Assembly (NCBI GenBank): GCA_026168455.1
Contig: CM047425.1
Coordinates: 90,275,580 to 90,339,579, forward strand
Length of the DNA stretch: 64,000 bases
Reading direction: 5' to 3'
Source: Theocolax elegans
Taxonomy: Eukaryota > Arthropoda > Insecta > Hymenoptera > Cerocephalidae
Of this stretch, positions 14,717 to 29,250 are shown piece by piece. Position 1 is the stretch's first letter; every line of letters starts with the position of its first letter. Below the pieces are notes generated by a model. The model saw only the letters and a program-made list of their open reading frames with translations. It had not been told where the DNA came from and made no database searches. Both the position numbers and the translations under genes were made by a program.

Positions 14717-15550
14717 CCTCGAGCCGGATTGTTGCGTCGGGGTTACTCGAAGAGGCGACGAGCGCCCCGGTCCGGGTTCCTCTCTCTACCGTAGAATCCA
14801 ACGAGCTAGAGGGTTATCCCGTACTCTTCCGACCCGTACGATGCACACAATTAGTCACACGCGCGAGGTCTCGGCTCTTCCGGAGCCTATAGCCGCCTAG
14901 CGCATCTCCGCGAGCGCCCTCGGTTTTCCTCCTCCTCCTCCTCCACCTACTCCACCTCCTCCTCCCCCGCACCGTATCACCGAGCCGTCACCGAACTCAC
15001 CGCGTTCAAATATTCGTGCACCTTCTCCGTGTTGTCGGGATATATACGCGGTCTTACTTGCGAAACGATAGTTATATATATACCTACTCGCGTCGTACTG
15101 CGAATGCGTGGGTAGCTTAGATGCACCCGTGCAGCGATGAAACACACGACTGGAGCGCGTTTACGACACCACACTGCTATAGTCGCGCGCTGCTGACTCC
15201 AATTCTACGGTCCCGTCCGTCTGTGTGCGTGCGGTGTCGCGTCGCGCGCAGCTTCGTACGCCTCCCTCCCACCCTCCCCCCTCGCTCTCTTTCTCTCTCT
15301 CTCTCTCTCGCGCTCGCTCGCTTTCTCTTTCTCTCTTCCCTTCGCGTGTGTACGTGTATGCCCGACCGACACTGTGTGGGTGCCACTCCCGCGACTGTGG
15401 CTGTGAGCGGAGGCGCACCATGGACTGCACACTGACGCGCGCCAGTCCAGTTTTCTTAGGCCATTTCTACAGTCGCTCCTCTGCAATCCCCGAACCGCGC
15501 AAGCGCCAAAGCTTTCCCTTTGAATTTTTTCTTTAACTATATTTTATAAC
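14717..15550 (-). promoter_or_regulatory. CpG-rich 5' flank / 5' UTR region of calsyntenin
   Basis: Immediately upstream of the calsyntenin start codon the base composition shifts to CpG-rich DNA, with a CCT-repeat block (about 14927-14968) and a TC run (15292-15309), returning to AT-rich sequence beyond about 15.55 kb. This is the expected place for the 5' UTR and promoter. No TATA box or initiator could be fixed, so the start site is not assigned. The promoter role is inferred from position and composition. Confidence 0.45.
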
Positions 15551-17831
15551 TGTCTATCCGCTATTGTTTACCACACTGCGTAATGTAAATACTCCTTTCC
15601 CATCACTCCTGATTATTAATATTTCGCGTACACTAATTTTGATGACTTTTTAATGACTTATACCCGCGTTGAATCCACTATGCTAATTTTATTAACCATT
15701 TCGGAGTACATTCTTTATTGTCACCGAACCTGGTATTGGAAGTCCGTAGAGTGTAATGCTCAATATAAATATAACCGAAATAATTGAGATTAAATCGTGT
15801 TATCGATCTTCGTGTGACAATGTGTCGAACACGGTATGTATAGTCGCGGTACCTTAAACGTGATTCTGCGCCTTTTGCTGTGCTGACATATTTAAACTAT
15901 TATGTCCAATTCATTTACGCAAAAATACTTTCACGTGTACAATTCGAATGGAATGTTGGAAAAAAAGTTTTTCAATAGAAAACTACATTTATAAACTAAA
16001 CAATCGGTATGCGAGAAACTTTTTTTTATTATACAAAGAAACAAATAATATAACATGTATTGTTGAGAATTCTATTACATATTTTAATTAATAATAAAAT
16101 TGTTGGGTTTCTGATACTTTTAATTAAACATAACGATTCTATAGATATATATACAAGAACTTTTTAAAGTTCGTTGACGTTTCGTTTGCGTAATGCTTTT
16201 TACATTTACAGGTGATAAAACGAAAACTTGAACCTTTAACATAAATTGTTGTATATAATATATTGATTACACACCGGTAATGCTTAACATTTAAGTACGA
16301 TAAATAATATGCTAGTAATAAATGCAGGCGATTTCTGTTAAAGAATTTCGTAATTTTATCCTATTTGTATTAGTAATTTTTAGGGTATTGGGATTTTTTT
16401 TTATACATTTGGTAACAGGCGTTTAATTTTGACTGTAAGACCGAAATAATTAGAAATGTAACAGAAATTTATGTCAATCGAGAAAATAATTGATGATTAA
16501 TTAAACAATAAAAAAAGGAAAGTAAAAGGGATAGAAGAAAAATGTTTATTGAAGAGGTGAATCAAAGTATCGGGCGCAGCACATGTGACAGAATCATCAA
16601 TAGGATATAAGATCGAGCAATTGCAGCGATGCCCTGGCTCCGATCCACCTCCAAGTGGCGCGGGCGCGTGGGAGAAGGAAACCTGCGCGCGCGAGCGAGC
16701 GTGGCTGTTGTACCGTCGTTGGTGCCGTCAAGTCAATATTTGAGCGGAATGCCGGTGTGAGAGAGAATATAGCCAGGCGGTCGGCACACGAGACACTCGA
16801 GAGTGTGTAGCCTATGTGTCACACACGTATATATGCATACCTCTTCAGCTTGGTGTACCCACACATACACACACAAGTATACCGAGCGCACGTATATCTT
16901 TTCATTGGGCCATTGCTGGTTCTTTTCGTGACCGCGTGGCGGCGTCGCGACTCGTAGTCGTCTGATCGAGCCGTTATGTGCATGTATAGAGGTATACGTA
17001 CATGTGTACATGTATATGTATATATATATCGATTGGACGAAAAAGTGTGCGCTCCTGGATAAAAGGAGAGCGCGATTATAGCGGGGGAGGCGCACGCGAC
17101 CCAAGATCATTTTGAACCCGCTGAGCGATAAAACGTTGCGTGAGATAAACTTGACGTGTGCACGTATATATACGTATATACATAAATCTACCCTCTTGTA
17201 CACAACTATTTAAATAAAATAAAAATATATAGCGTTTTCGTTATCGTTATTTTTCGGAAGTAGATCGTATATGTGAATTCAATCGTCAAAGTTATAACCA
17301 ACTTTTTTATTTTGGTTATGCGAGAAACAACAGCTACACTGTAGTAGACTGTAAATTAATACCGGCATTAATCACACCGATCTTAATCTGATATATATAT
17401 ATTTATGTATGTGTGTATATATATATAGAACGTTCGACTAAACTTTAGGAATGAAAATTGATATAGCTTTCGTACCCAATTTTCCACGATACGTTTTCGT
17501 TTTTTTTTTTTTTTTTACCAAGTCGCAAATTCTTTATTTTTATTTCTCTGCTCGGAAGTTTTGTTGCATAGCACAAGCTTAGGACGATTTTAGATTTCGT
17601 AGAAGCGTGACGCTCGTGCGCGCGCAAACGTTTTTCACGGAGGCCGTGTAGGAGAAAGGGTTGGCCTGGAGATCAAACGGCATGGCACGTGCGAGAGCCG
17701 CAATTACGTGTTGAATGTCTCTCTGATCGACGAGGAAGTGTAATCAAGAAGGCTCCTTAAACCTATTGCCACTTGTCGTTTTTTTTTATACCTCTCGACC
17801 CTTGCCCTCCTTATTTCCCCGTTAAAATTAG

Positions 17832-18459
17832 GTTTACGACACGAACACGCCAAGGGATACGCTGATGCAGCTTGAAATTCCAGAGATAAGGTAATGAGAT
17901 TCTCCTCTCGGCTTACCGTCGCATTATCTGTTGATGCAGAAATTGCGCTGCTTTGACTGATCCAGTTACTTGTTTATCTACCTCTTTCTTTTTTCTCTCA
18001 CTGTTGCACTTTATTTCCTTCTACATTTTTTTTTCCTTTTTAAATGCGTTTCGACGGCGTTTGATTAAAATTCTTACGGGGATGTGTACTCGTATCTATA
18101 TGTAGATAGATCCTATCTACTCCGTAATTACGTTGTTATTTATGTAACTTTCAGATTTACAACACTTCATGCATTACAAACTAATGTATAATGGTATACA
18201 CACAGCTACAGATGTTGTTTTTTTTTTCTTCCAGCCACTTTGATACAATAATTCATCTTGGATACGCTACTATTATTTTACAACATAATGTACGTTTATA
18301 AATTATTTTCGTAGTGAGTTAAGTATAAGGAACGTTATACGTTCAATATGATTTGCCAAACGTGATTTACTCATTCTTTGAAACATCGGTCTTTCTCTTA
18401 CGTCGTACAGAGGCAGCGGAGGTATACACTCCTTTGGAAGCTCCTGTCGACAATCGTAG
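17832..18459 (+). CDS. Candidate terminal exon pair, unknown protein (weak)
   Basis: A pyrimidine-rich stretch and AATTAG precede an open 59-nt segment (17832-17890) reading VYDTNTPRDTLMQLEIPEI and ending AG|GTAATG. A second acceptor (TACAG, 18410) opens a segment that, joined in phase, reads GSGGIHSFGSSCRQS and stops at 18457-18459. Both pieces are richer in G+C than their surroundings. No start exon or family was recognised, and combinations like this can arise by chance. An alternative reading of the second piece is an internal 61-nt exon, 18411-18471, ending before GTAAAT. Confidence 0.15.
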
Positions 18460-21284
18460 AAGAATAAGCCGGTAAATAATTATAATATTGTTGTAAGTAT
18501 ATACGAAAATAGTAATTCATCGTGATGCGTCAAAAATAAAATTTCAAGTTTTAATCGAACTAACTAAATTTATTGCCGATTTATAAGCTGATTAAGTCTA
18601 TTCGAGTAGTGATCATCAGACTATTTTAATTTAAAAATGTTAAACGATGTGACTCGTAAAAATCAACTGTAGACGAAAACATTAAGTCTATTATCTTCCT
18701 GCATTTAATAGTTATTTCCATGGATTACCATATATTATTTGCGTCACTGATCGAAAAAACAGGAAAAACTAAATTGTTTGAATTTAAATCGACACATTGT
18801 GTGTGTGTGTGTGTGTGTCCGAGTGTGGGTATGCATTTATATTATCAAATTAACATTATTATTTTAGATCTCATTAAGTGAAAGATAATGTGTATATCGA
18901 AAACCCAATAATTATGTAGGTATTACATATATACCTATATACTTATATATATGCACTGTTAATTACTGGGTTTGTCATACACCAGCATAAGGTCACACAT
19001 AGATATGTACATAGATCCAGGTTATTGTTAGTTGATGAGCCATTTGACAGAATACCCCCCCGAAATCGAGGAAGCCTAATGATACTTCTATTTAAACGGA
19101 TATTACCTGGGACTAACCGCGTGTGGCCGCGCGCATTCTATATATATTACTCGATCTCCCAAGACGGAGAGATATCGATATATATCTCTCAAGGATATAA
19201 TGCCCTATATAGAGTAAAGATGGCTTATATTTATCTATCGCGTTAAACATATGTCTTTCGAACATTAATTAAAAGATACATTTTTCTTTTTGTTCAAGTA
19301 ACTCAACTATACTTAAACTAGAACGATGAGGAAAATATGCAAAGTCCTTTCATAATGGCACTATTACACCGTTTTTGGTTCGATAATACCGGCCATAAAG
19401 TCACGTTCACTCTACCCACTCGTTAATTTATAAAACGATTAAATTTATGCTTTTTCAACACTCGATATTCAAGATTATTTATAAATAATCAATGCCCAGT
19501 TAATACGTACCGATACAAATTTGACAAATAAATTCACTTTGTTATAAAATATAAAAAAAGTGATTTTGATTTCTTGAGGATATTTTGACTATTATTAAGT
19601 GTTTGATAAACCTTACAGCAAAGAAGTAAACCTACACCAATATATACTACTGTTTATTCCATTATATTTTAATATAATTACAAATCATATTGTATACATA
19701 TACCAATCAAATTTGATTCAATTGAAAGCTTTTGTAACAATTTCAATCAGTTACCAATCTCGCAATACATTTGATCAAATCCAATTTTAACATAGATATA
19801 TATAGATAGATGTAAAACTAATAACAATCTAAATGTCAAGTAATGATATTTCTATTACTTTTTAACAAGTATGTGAATTTATTATAAATTAATTTTAAAA
19901 CAAATTTTTATACACAATAACAACAAAATTATTAACGTTGAATTCATTAACTTTCCGTGAATTATTGATATCGACGTGTATATATATATATATATATTCG
20001 ATTCCGTTTATAAAATTTCAAAATCGTACAAATACCTACCCTACATATTTCGTTTATTGATTTATTTCATTTATTTTGCTATTTTAAATATGCGTGAATG
20101 GGTTTTAAATCGTATACATTTTATTGCTTTAATTTATTCCATATATAACGATATGTTTTTTAACTTCAATTTTTTTAACTGTTCAATACAAGATTTTATT
20201 TATTTTATACGAACTTTTTAATTTTTATACGTAAAATTTGTATTTATTTGACCATTTACGCGACTTCACGCGAGTTATAATTGCAACATAGATATGCATG
20301 ATTGTTTCTATATAAAATTGAATCATTTTACGTGATAAAGCTTATTTAATTATAAATAAAGTAAAATAAATGATAATATTAAGGATCCTATACATTGATA
20401 ATCAAGATCATAAGCTTGCACATTTATATATAAGTTAACTGTTTAACATCCAAAATTTGTTATGCATTTATTTGAAACAAAAATGTTATAACATTTTAAT
20501 ACTTTTTATTACGTATCGATTTAACATTTTTTCAACAATTTCCGTACTCGATTTACTGTAAAACGGTTAGGTTAACATAAATTTAAATAAGATTCCTTTA
20601 CGTCAAATTTCACAAACTTAAAAATGCCATTGGGCAATAAATTTAAAATTATTGTATGTTACTTTTTTTCGAAATACATAATTTGAAAGAAAAATTGTTT
20701 CGATCACGCGAATCATGACATAGAAAATCTCGAGGGGGAACCTGTTTTATACCCAATTGAACAAGCCTAGTTTCAGAATTGAAAGACAAACTGGTATGTA
20801 TTGAACAAAATAAACGATTTGTTACAAATTTCTTTCACTAAATTGTAATTTCAATGAAAAGTGTAATTATTAATCAATGAAAAGTTTATATAATAGTACA
20901 TGATTTCTTAGTATCGTCAAGAAATAATTTACTAGTTACTCATTTAAAATTATAAAATTTCATTTTTATAAAAATTTAATAAAATAACGTATGGAAATGA
21001 AAATTTTTGACGAACGTGCACGATTTTTGTAGAGTAAAATAATTCGGTCTAGTATGACTAATGGTTATCAGTTTAAGTTATGAGGACGCCTTATACGTCG
21101 AAGACGGAGATTCCTACATTCTGAGTTGTCATTTTTTCGATGAATTTTAAAGTTAACGTAATCTTTTATTAAAGAAGACATATTTAACCTATTACGTTAG
21201 AGTAAAAATAAAACTAAAGTTTAAGATATATGGTGTGTATAAATATATATATATTAAATTTTAGTTTTTTTTAATTCTAATGGA

Positions 21285-21318
<34 letters not shown>

Positions 21319-24300
21319 CACAGATATATGTCCGCGAGTTAATAATGTTAAGCGTATATGTAAATGTAAAAATATAATATAATTAATTTAATAATAGAAT
21401 TTTGGTGTGGGTAAAATCTGAAACATCAATCACCAAACTGTCAATCTAGATATTATAAATTTGATACTCTTACCCTCGAAACATTGACTCGAAGGGATCA
21501 ATAAATTCAATACTATTGAATATAAAACAAAACTACCAATTTCCCTTGAATCCTATTCAAACACGAGAAAAATAACTGTAGTGAAAAAATGGGTAAAATT
21601 TTTATAGAATATTGTATAAATAATACATTTCTTGATTGTAAATAAACTGTACAAGATAGTATTTTGAAGAATAAAATAATAATATTTTTTTGATGTGTAT
21701 AAATATACCAGGTATATGTGTGGTAACAATAGATTTTATGTAATATTTATTTTGAAAAATAGTTATACCGATATAAGTGTCTATATAAAACAAATTGAAG
21801 TGTCAAATATCACTATCGAACTTTTATAGGCAATCTTGAACTTGCAAATGGGACGACCACACACGGTAAAGGGTAAGCACATAGGTACAGGTATATGCAT
21901 GTATATTGATGGAATGCAAATATATACATAGTTTGAGAATGAATGGATTTTCTATGTAATAACTATGCGTAAAGTTTTATAAAATTTTCTCATTTCTAAT
22001 ACGTGGCCCGAACAAGAAACCCTCTCGAGTTCCTCCGCATGGAAACCTTGAATTATGACCAGGCCGAGCACTATTCACAGGTGATTTATCTACCTACGAG
22101 GGAACGAGGTGTCGTCGACTAAAATATTCGAGCCTCTCGCATCCGGAACCAAGAGCCCAAATATTATACGTCCCGAGAATCCGGATCAACCAGATTTCTT
22201 TTTTTTTGTATTTGAGGGAAAAAGCAGTTACCCGCCCGCGCTTTTTTCCGCGTAAGAATAATATTTTATTTCGAACGTCGCGACCAGCGTTATATATGCA
22301 GAACGAGGGGCGTTAAAAATACACTCGAAACACACTGCTCGTGCTACCATAATTTTTCGCATTTTTATCGGCTTTTCAGTTTTCAAACTCCTTGTGCTTT
22401 GTATTTCCCATTAAAGCGCATACATCTCCATATTTTAAATGTCGAAACTTTCAGCGATAGACATGAATCAATATTATTATTTGTATTATCATCACTATTC
22501 TCGTAAAAAACAGTAAATTGTTATTATTTCCTAAATGTGGTAGATGATGTTCTATAACAAATATAATAAAAGACGGGTTTACAGTTTCATATACCCTGTT
22601 TGTAAACGTTATTGGTCAATAAAGTAACATTTCCAAAAATACCACTCATAGTTTAATGACCTGCATATAGATACAAAACTAATTTTAAATCAAATACTTA
22701 GAAAGAAAATTAATACACAAATTAATTGAAAAAAATAATAGAAATAATAAGTTTGATATTAAACTTCAAGTCTGCACACAAAAAACTATTTCTAATAATC
22801 ACTATCAATTTTTGAAGACAGTGGTCGTCGGCTTCTCTTATTAAAATTTAAACAATATCTTACGATACGAAATAAATAAAAGGAAAGTACTTGTAACCAG
22901 TTAAATTTATATATTTAATATACTTTTTATTTCGTGAAGAAAATGGAACAAAAAATGAAAATAATTGTTATCTATAAATTAAAATACTAAAGCAACGTAG
23001 ATAATAAAAAAAAGAAAATAACATTAACTGAAATAAAATTGATTATGTTGTACAATTTTATTTTATTTTAATAAAATGGACCGTTAACTAATTTATGACA
23101 TCTCTTTTATTCTATACTTTTCGTGAAATAAATTATTTATATCTTTAAGAAAACTTTTTAGACTTTTACAAGTGGACATGTTTTTACAGTCGTTATTTCT
23201 AACAAAATAACTTATTGCTAAATAATCAATAACTCATAGTACTTATTTTTTATAAAATACAAATTATTCGCATAACTACGCCGTTGTAATGATTTGAGCG
23301 AAATTGATGATGTATTATTTTTTTAAATTAAATTCACACATTTCACATACGATCGAAAAACTCAATTGTTAATTGGAAAATTATTCATAATCCAAACCTT
23401 AAGTAACTTTACAAGGAAGTTTTATGAGATCAGTAAACCTTAACAGTTTCTCACGTCTCATCGTTTCATTGTGAAGAAGCTTAAATATTATTTCATGTTT
23501 ATTATTGTTATAACGTTCATACAAAAATTATTGACAATAATTGTACCATTCATTGGGTACGTGTGTATGTATACCTAAGTGGATTTTTCTATCAAAATAA
23601 AATTTTTTTACAATCCTATAAAACACGCCACGCAAAGATTTTTGCAATACTCTTTCAAATTCTCCAATATAAAATGAAGATTTGTCTAAATATAACATTC
23701 CATTTTTTTTGTCCATTTATGAATTTTTTAAAATTTGCTGTCTAATGTTGATGTTAAAAGATTCCGACTGATTCTGATGCTTATTTGACTATTTGTTTTT
23801 TTGTTAAGTGTATAGAAAAATTGTTTTTATTTTCTTAAACAGCTATATTCAAATACATTCTTTTATAAAAAGAACATTATAGTAAGCTCCAATATACAAT
23901 ATTAACAGCATTATTGAATTTAAGCAATGCCGAAAATACAAAAATCATTTTTAAGAAGGATAAATAAAAAATCTTGCCAATAAAAATTTAATTATTTCAG
24001 GAGACCTAGGTGAAACTAAAAGTATAATAAAAAAATAATTAATGAATGTATATTAAAAATTAATGTTTAAACAATATAAAACATAATGTATAATATTTCT
24101 AAAATAATGTTCTAATTATCTTAGCAACTTTCGAAATTTACAATACCGAATTTATAGCATTTATTTGCAAAAGATGTGATTTTATGAAAGTAGTATTATA
24201 ATTACACAGTTACAATTTTATAATGGTTACTTGATATAGATCGAAATTGAATGTGTAATAAATAATCAATGCAAAATGTTTATTATATTTCCTAGATCTC

Positions 24301-25268
24301 CTATAATTTCTAATCATAACACCATAGTTTTAAAAAACAATGTAATTATTTTTCAGTCCGTTTAGTAACATTTTGTCATTTATGAATGTTATTCACGTTA
24401 TTCTTTACGTCGAATGTTCTATTGAGTTTAATCATACCTCAGTTACATCACAATTTCTACAAGGAATAAAATTTATCATATAATGTAGATATAAAGCTTG
24501 TAAAGTAACTTGGAAATTCATACGAATGCGTCCTTGTTATATGGAAAATTATGTGCACCAATTGAAATGATAAAAATAACAAGATTTTGCGGACGTTTGT
24601 AATAACTTATTTATTACAGCGCTCATCACGGTCTCCATAACAGAAATGAGCAGACATTATAGTAATTAGTTACAAGTGTAGCAACAAATTTATAAGTGAA
24701 TAGAATTTTTCTAACGTAATTTAAAATTGTAAACTAAAAGTCTAAACAAATAGAAAGTTTCGTTTTCAGAATATGCTACATAAACGCTAGTTACTTACAC
24801 TTGTAATGTATTACTTTCTTTTTAAATACATTTCGCCCATTTCTGCTTTATATATAATATATATATTATCACTCATAAATACGACCACTCATTCATTTAT
24901 TTACTTCTTTTTAAGCCTTGAAATAGCCGAAATCCTTTACACTTACAAAAAATGTTCTTAATTTTCTGCGTACGAAAATAACGAAGTCGCAGAGACATAT
25001 ACAAAATCACGTATTTTTTATTTCGAGAAAATCCCCCTTTCCCTAACATTATTTCCTGTAGGACTCGAATTCATCATTTACACGAGTTTGTTTCTCTTTC
25101 TGTTACGGTTGGAAGCTTCGGGACTAAAACACTGTACACACCGTTTAAGATTGACTAGCTCTTTTAAAGAGAATGTTGAAGCAAATGTAATGCCACATAA
25201 GAGAAATAGAAATATTCTTAATATACTTTCCACTTAAAGAATCTCATTAGCTTCAATATCCTCATAAA

Positions 25269-25274
25269 TTTATT
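25269..25274 (-). terminator. Possible poly(A) signal of TM9SF3
   Basis: AATAAA on the minus strand about 170 bases past the TM9SF3 stop. Other AATAAA-like hexamers occur further on in this AT-rich DNA, so the choice is uncertain. Confidence 0.35.
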
Positions 25275-25444
25275 TCGAAATACTATAATAAGCATTTCGT
25301 TGCTAGTCTAGCATAAGAGAAAAGAGACAATCTGATGCTGAGTCCTACACTGAGCAGCAAGCCTGAAAATTCTTCCGATGCATTTTACGCTTTGGCAATA
25401 ATGCAACGATGATGTTAATTATTAAGAAGAAACAATGTCCATAT

Positions 25445-28400
25445 TTAATCTATTTTTACGGTCGAGTATATCTTGCGTACAAACGCACTGGTACCAATGT
25501 AGCCGACCGTACCACACATAATGCCCAGGGCTAAGCTAAAGAGCGCCATGTAACCGAAATAAAATGCGGTTTGGAAGAGGCCGTACATTCTGTGAAAAAG
25601 CAATCCATGTTAATAAATAATAATAAAAATCAAACTATCTTATTTTTGTGTGCTTACTTAGTCTTAAAGAAGAAATAGTAAAATGAATAAAGATAAACGT
25701 AGCTGGCTGTCGAACCTGCTGCTAGAAAACTGGTCCACTGCCTGTTAAAGTAAATATATAAAGTTATTTTAAACATTTATTGCTTAATTAAAAATTATTT
25801 CTTCCATTAGATATATATGTAAAAATATTTATACGAACCATCTGTAATCTTCCGCATTTAAAAGGAAATATGTGCACACAATCGTTACGCACACTGTGAC
25901 TATCATCAGAATAACAAATACCAGTAACATAAAACCGTAAACATAATAAATCTTGTACGCCCAGAAAGACGTGAAGATGAAGTACATTTCAATGAATATG
26001 GATCCAAAGGGAAGAATACCACCGAGCATGATAATTACTATCGGCTCCATAAACCATTTTTTCTCAGGTATAGGTCGTGGCACTGCATTTACTCTGCATG
26101 GAGCGTCTGGCGTTCCGGCGAGATTGCGACCCAAAATCGTTCCTACAAGGGTCAGTGGTAAAATGACGAATATGCAAATACACGTCACTGCGACCTATAT
26201 TAAATACAAATAAATGCTTATCTTTAATAATCTGTAAATAATTTTTAAAATATAAAAATATTTTTACTTTGACATCATTGATACTTGTTAAGCTTATTTA
26301 TTTGAAATTGAAATAATATACTGTACTAAATACAGTTTTTGTTAAGCAAATAAATTCTTGTAAAAAAGTTGTAATTATTTACCATTGACCCAAATGGAAT
26401 AGCTCGACTGGCATGATAGTACATAGCAATAAAGTTGATAAAGAAAGCTGTTCCACATACTAAAGCTGGTATCATAAAAGCACTGAGTAACATTTGCTTG
26501 ATCCATATTCGACCTCCCATTCGCGCATAAAGCCCACCTCCTGTGTAGCCGTTTATTGGTGAGGTTAATGCATAAACAAAAATCGCAGTTGACAACATCG
26601 ATCCTCGTTCTGTGTATAGTTCTCCAATGATGGCAAAGATGATGACACTTAGGACTACAACTGTCACCTACGTACATTAAAAAGTATTTGAATACAATAA
26701 AATTTGAGTGACTAATAGTTGTGTAAAAATGTTTGAACCAATTGTTTTAATATTCTATTTTACCTGGTATCCAGCTCCGATAAGAGCAGAGAAGAGCATA
26801 GGATGATTTGCAGGTCTGAAAACATCACCATGAACTTGTTTCCAACCATACTCATCTCCTAAATCCCTCTCCATGTCATCCATTTCCTCATCTTTGCTAT
26901 ACCGTGCATAGTCTTTTCTCAAAGTGCGCATTAAAATCATTGATACCAGTCCAACAAGAAAAATAACCATCATGAAGCTGTTAAATATACTAAACCAATG
27001 AATCTAGAAAAAAATATATTTATATATAACTGCCAAATTTCAAAAAATTATTTTTTTAAAATATTAAATAAATTACTCTGTGTTGGAAAAAGTTTGGATC
27101 TAAATATTTATCGAATCTATCTTCAAATTTAACATTGCTTTTTTTCCAATTCACTTCATAACTAAAAGGTATAGTTCTTCCAGGTTTCAGCTCCACCTTG
27201 GATTCACTAGTAAGGTTTACATCAACTATTTGTTTTCCATTATATCCTATATCTAATTTTTTGTGCGTCCAAATATAGTAAGAAGTCTCTAAGCTATTGC
27301 TAATTATCTCGTCAGGCTCACCTACAACACCTAAACAAACATTGTAAAATATTTATGTTTAAATTATGTCTATATTAATTTATAATTTTAAAAGATATCA
27401 TGAGTACATACCCCATATTGGTAAATTATCAATGTACATTTGGTACCAATACTGATTTTTAACAGCATAAACAAAAGTTTTGTAATTATCTTCATTTAAT
27501 TTTACTTTGCAATACTCTTGCCTCTTAATAGGTTCTTAAATTTAAAAAAAAGAAATTATTTGAGTAATCATTCAAAAACAAGACTAAAATATAAATTTTA
27601 TATTTACCTCTGAATTCAATGTTCAATCCACTTATTTTAAGTTCGATACCTTGTAAAGCTTCCGAGAGTGTTTCATGATAGTGACTTATTACTTCTTTAG
27701 GTCCTTTACAAAAAGGCAAAGAAAAATATGAATATGTCTCTTGTCTATTATGATAAGGACCAACCGTACTCATCCATAATACAACTTCGTCACCTCTTTC
27801 ATACTGAAATTGAAATAGTAAACATTCATTAATGGTCTAAAAATTCTAAATATATTAAAATTTAGTTTTATAATAGAAATAAAATAATTAATAATAAAAT
27901 ACTTTTTTGACATTTAAATGTGAGTATTTACTTTTAAGATCATAAATATTGTGTTAAACCTTTTTTCAACACAAAAGTAGAAATAATTGTAGATACATTT
28001 TCTTAAACATTATTTTGTAATCAAATTATATGAATATCATTTATAGTTAATCTTTTATTTTAGATATTCAAGCATTTTTTTAAAATTAACATGATTACAC
28101 ATCTGATGTATAAGTCAGTAAGTAGTTGCATAAATACTGAACAAAATATTAAAAATGCATAAACTAAGTTTAACTGTTATTATTAATGTAACAAAGATAA
28201 ATAGTGTCCATGTTTATCAAGCGAATTCCTTATTCCAATAACTGTTTACTGTAGTAAGTATAATTTTTGTAGGCACCTAACCTATCATTTAAAAATAGCA
28301 ATAGCGATAATTCATTTATTGTTAATTTGTTGCATTAAGCCAACAAGAGAGTGCTGGTAAGATAGTATTGATGTCATAGTTTTGCATAATAATTTTAATC

Positions 28401-28753
28401 TATTGAAAAATTGAACTGATAATTTGTCAAAATGCCACGTTTTTGGTCCAGGATTGCAATAGGTAATACAAAAGGAAAAAATGTATTTTAACAGAGAGAC
28501 ATGTACTTGGAAACCACACTCCCTGACCAAGTCACCAACACGCAGGCAGACACGTACAAACTAACACTGATAATGGAATGGAAAAATGTCCAAGAAAAGG
28601 GGCGCTCATAATAATGAAAATGGTAACGGGTAAAGTAACGGGTAGGTAAAACAAGTAAATCCTTACGATATGATTATGTTCATCGGCTTGAACATTTAGG
28701 AGGCAAACGGCCGCCACGAAGCCGAAGAGAATCCTCCGGGTAGTCCGGTACAT
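25445..28753 (-). CDS. TM9SF3: Transmembrane 9 superfamily member 3 (nonaspanin), complete
   Basis: Nine exons with matching phases: 28753-28667, 27803-27608, 27534-27412, 27330-27077, 27003-26764, 26667-26383, 26194-25839, 25741-25658, 25589-25445. They total 1,770 nt, 589 codons plus stop, the length I recall for vertebrate TM9SF3. Residues 1-23 are a signal peptide ([20 protein letters not shown] then VQA). The lumenal domain contains [13 protein letters not shown] and [16 protein letters not shown]. The nine-helix domain begins at [12 protein letters not shown] and includes [55 protein letters not shown] and [20 protein letters not shown]. The C-terminus ends VKID, fitting the KxD/E Golgi-retention motif known for this family. 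The family acts in Golgi/endosomal membrane-protein sorting. Identity is firm. Confidence 0.96.
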
Positions 28754-29250
28754 TTTCGGGCGGCCACAATCTCAGCACTCGATGTCTCGACGTTGTTCAC
28801 TGTATATACAGGTATAGAGACCGTTTATAAGCGAGTTTATCGATGACGACAATACGGAACTACTTGAGCTCCGATTTCTCGTGATCTGGCACCTGCTGTT
28901 ATTGTTGGTATTGCTCTTACTGCTGTTGGTCCTGCGATGATCACCGATGATGATCGTCGCCCCATAGACACCAGCCGCGGCGCGGGCAGCAATGTGTGGC
29001 ACGCGCGCCGCGAGAAAACCTGTACACACACACACACACACAAATCTACACTAACTTACTCTCTCATAGTCTCATACCGGATACCTAATGTACACGTATA
29101 CAGAGCGCGAGCGAACGGATCCTCTGCCCGCTGCCACTGCCGCTGCCGTCTCTGCGCTCTGCCTCTCTTCTCGCGCGAACCCTTTTACACTACTTCTCTA
29201 CTGGGTGTGTAGCAACCGTATCATCCATACTGTTCCCTTTAAACAGTTTG
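28754..29250 (-). promoter_or_regulatory. CpG-rich promoter region of TM9SF3
   Basis: A GC- and CpG-rich block directly upstream of the TM9SF3 start codon, containing a (CA)n run at 29024-29042. Composition falls back to AT-rich beyond about 29.3 kb. It is the likely promoter and 5' UTR of this housekeeping-type gene. The start site cannot be fixed from sequence alone. Confidence 0.5.

Larger units (their letters stand above)
15551..25444. other. Gene-poor interval between calsyntenin and TM9SF3
   Basis: Almost 10 kb of mainly AT-rich DNA. CpG-richer patches occur at about 16.57-17.2, 17.6-17.9, 19.0-19.25 and 22.0-22.35 kb. (TG)n microsatellites lie at 18799-18818 and 21296-21318. Two weak candidate exons are listed separately. 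The last few hundred bases should include the TM9SF3 3' UTR. No recognised gene was found. Confidence 0.6.

Noticed and set aside
15161..15536. Overlapping frames on both strands upstream of calsyntenin
   Set aside because: TC repeats and CpG-rich DNA keep all frames open; no domain or splice logic supports them.
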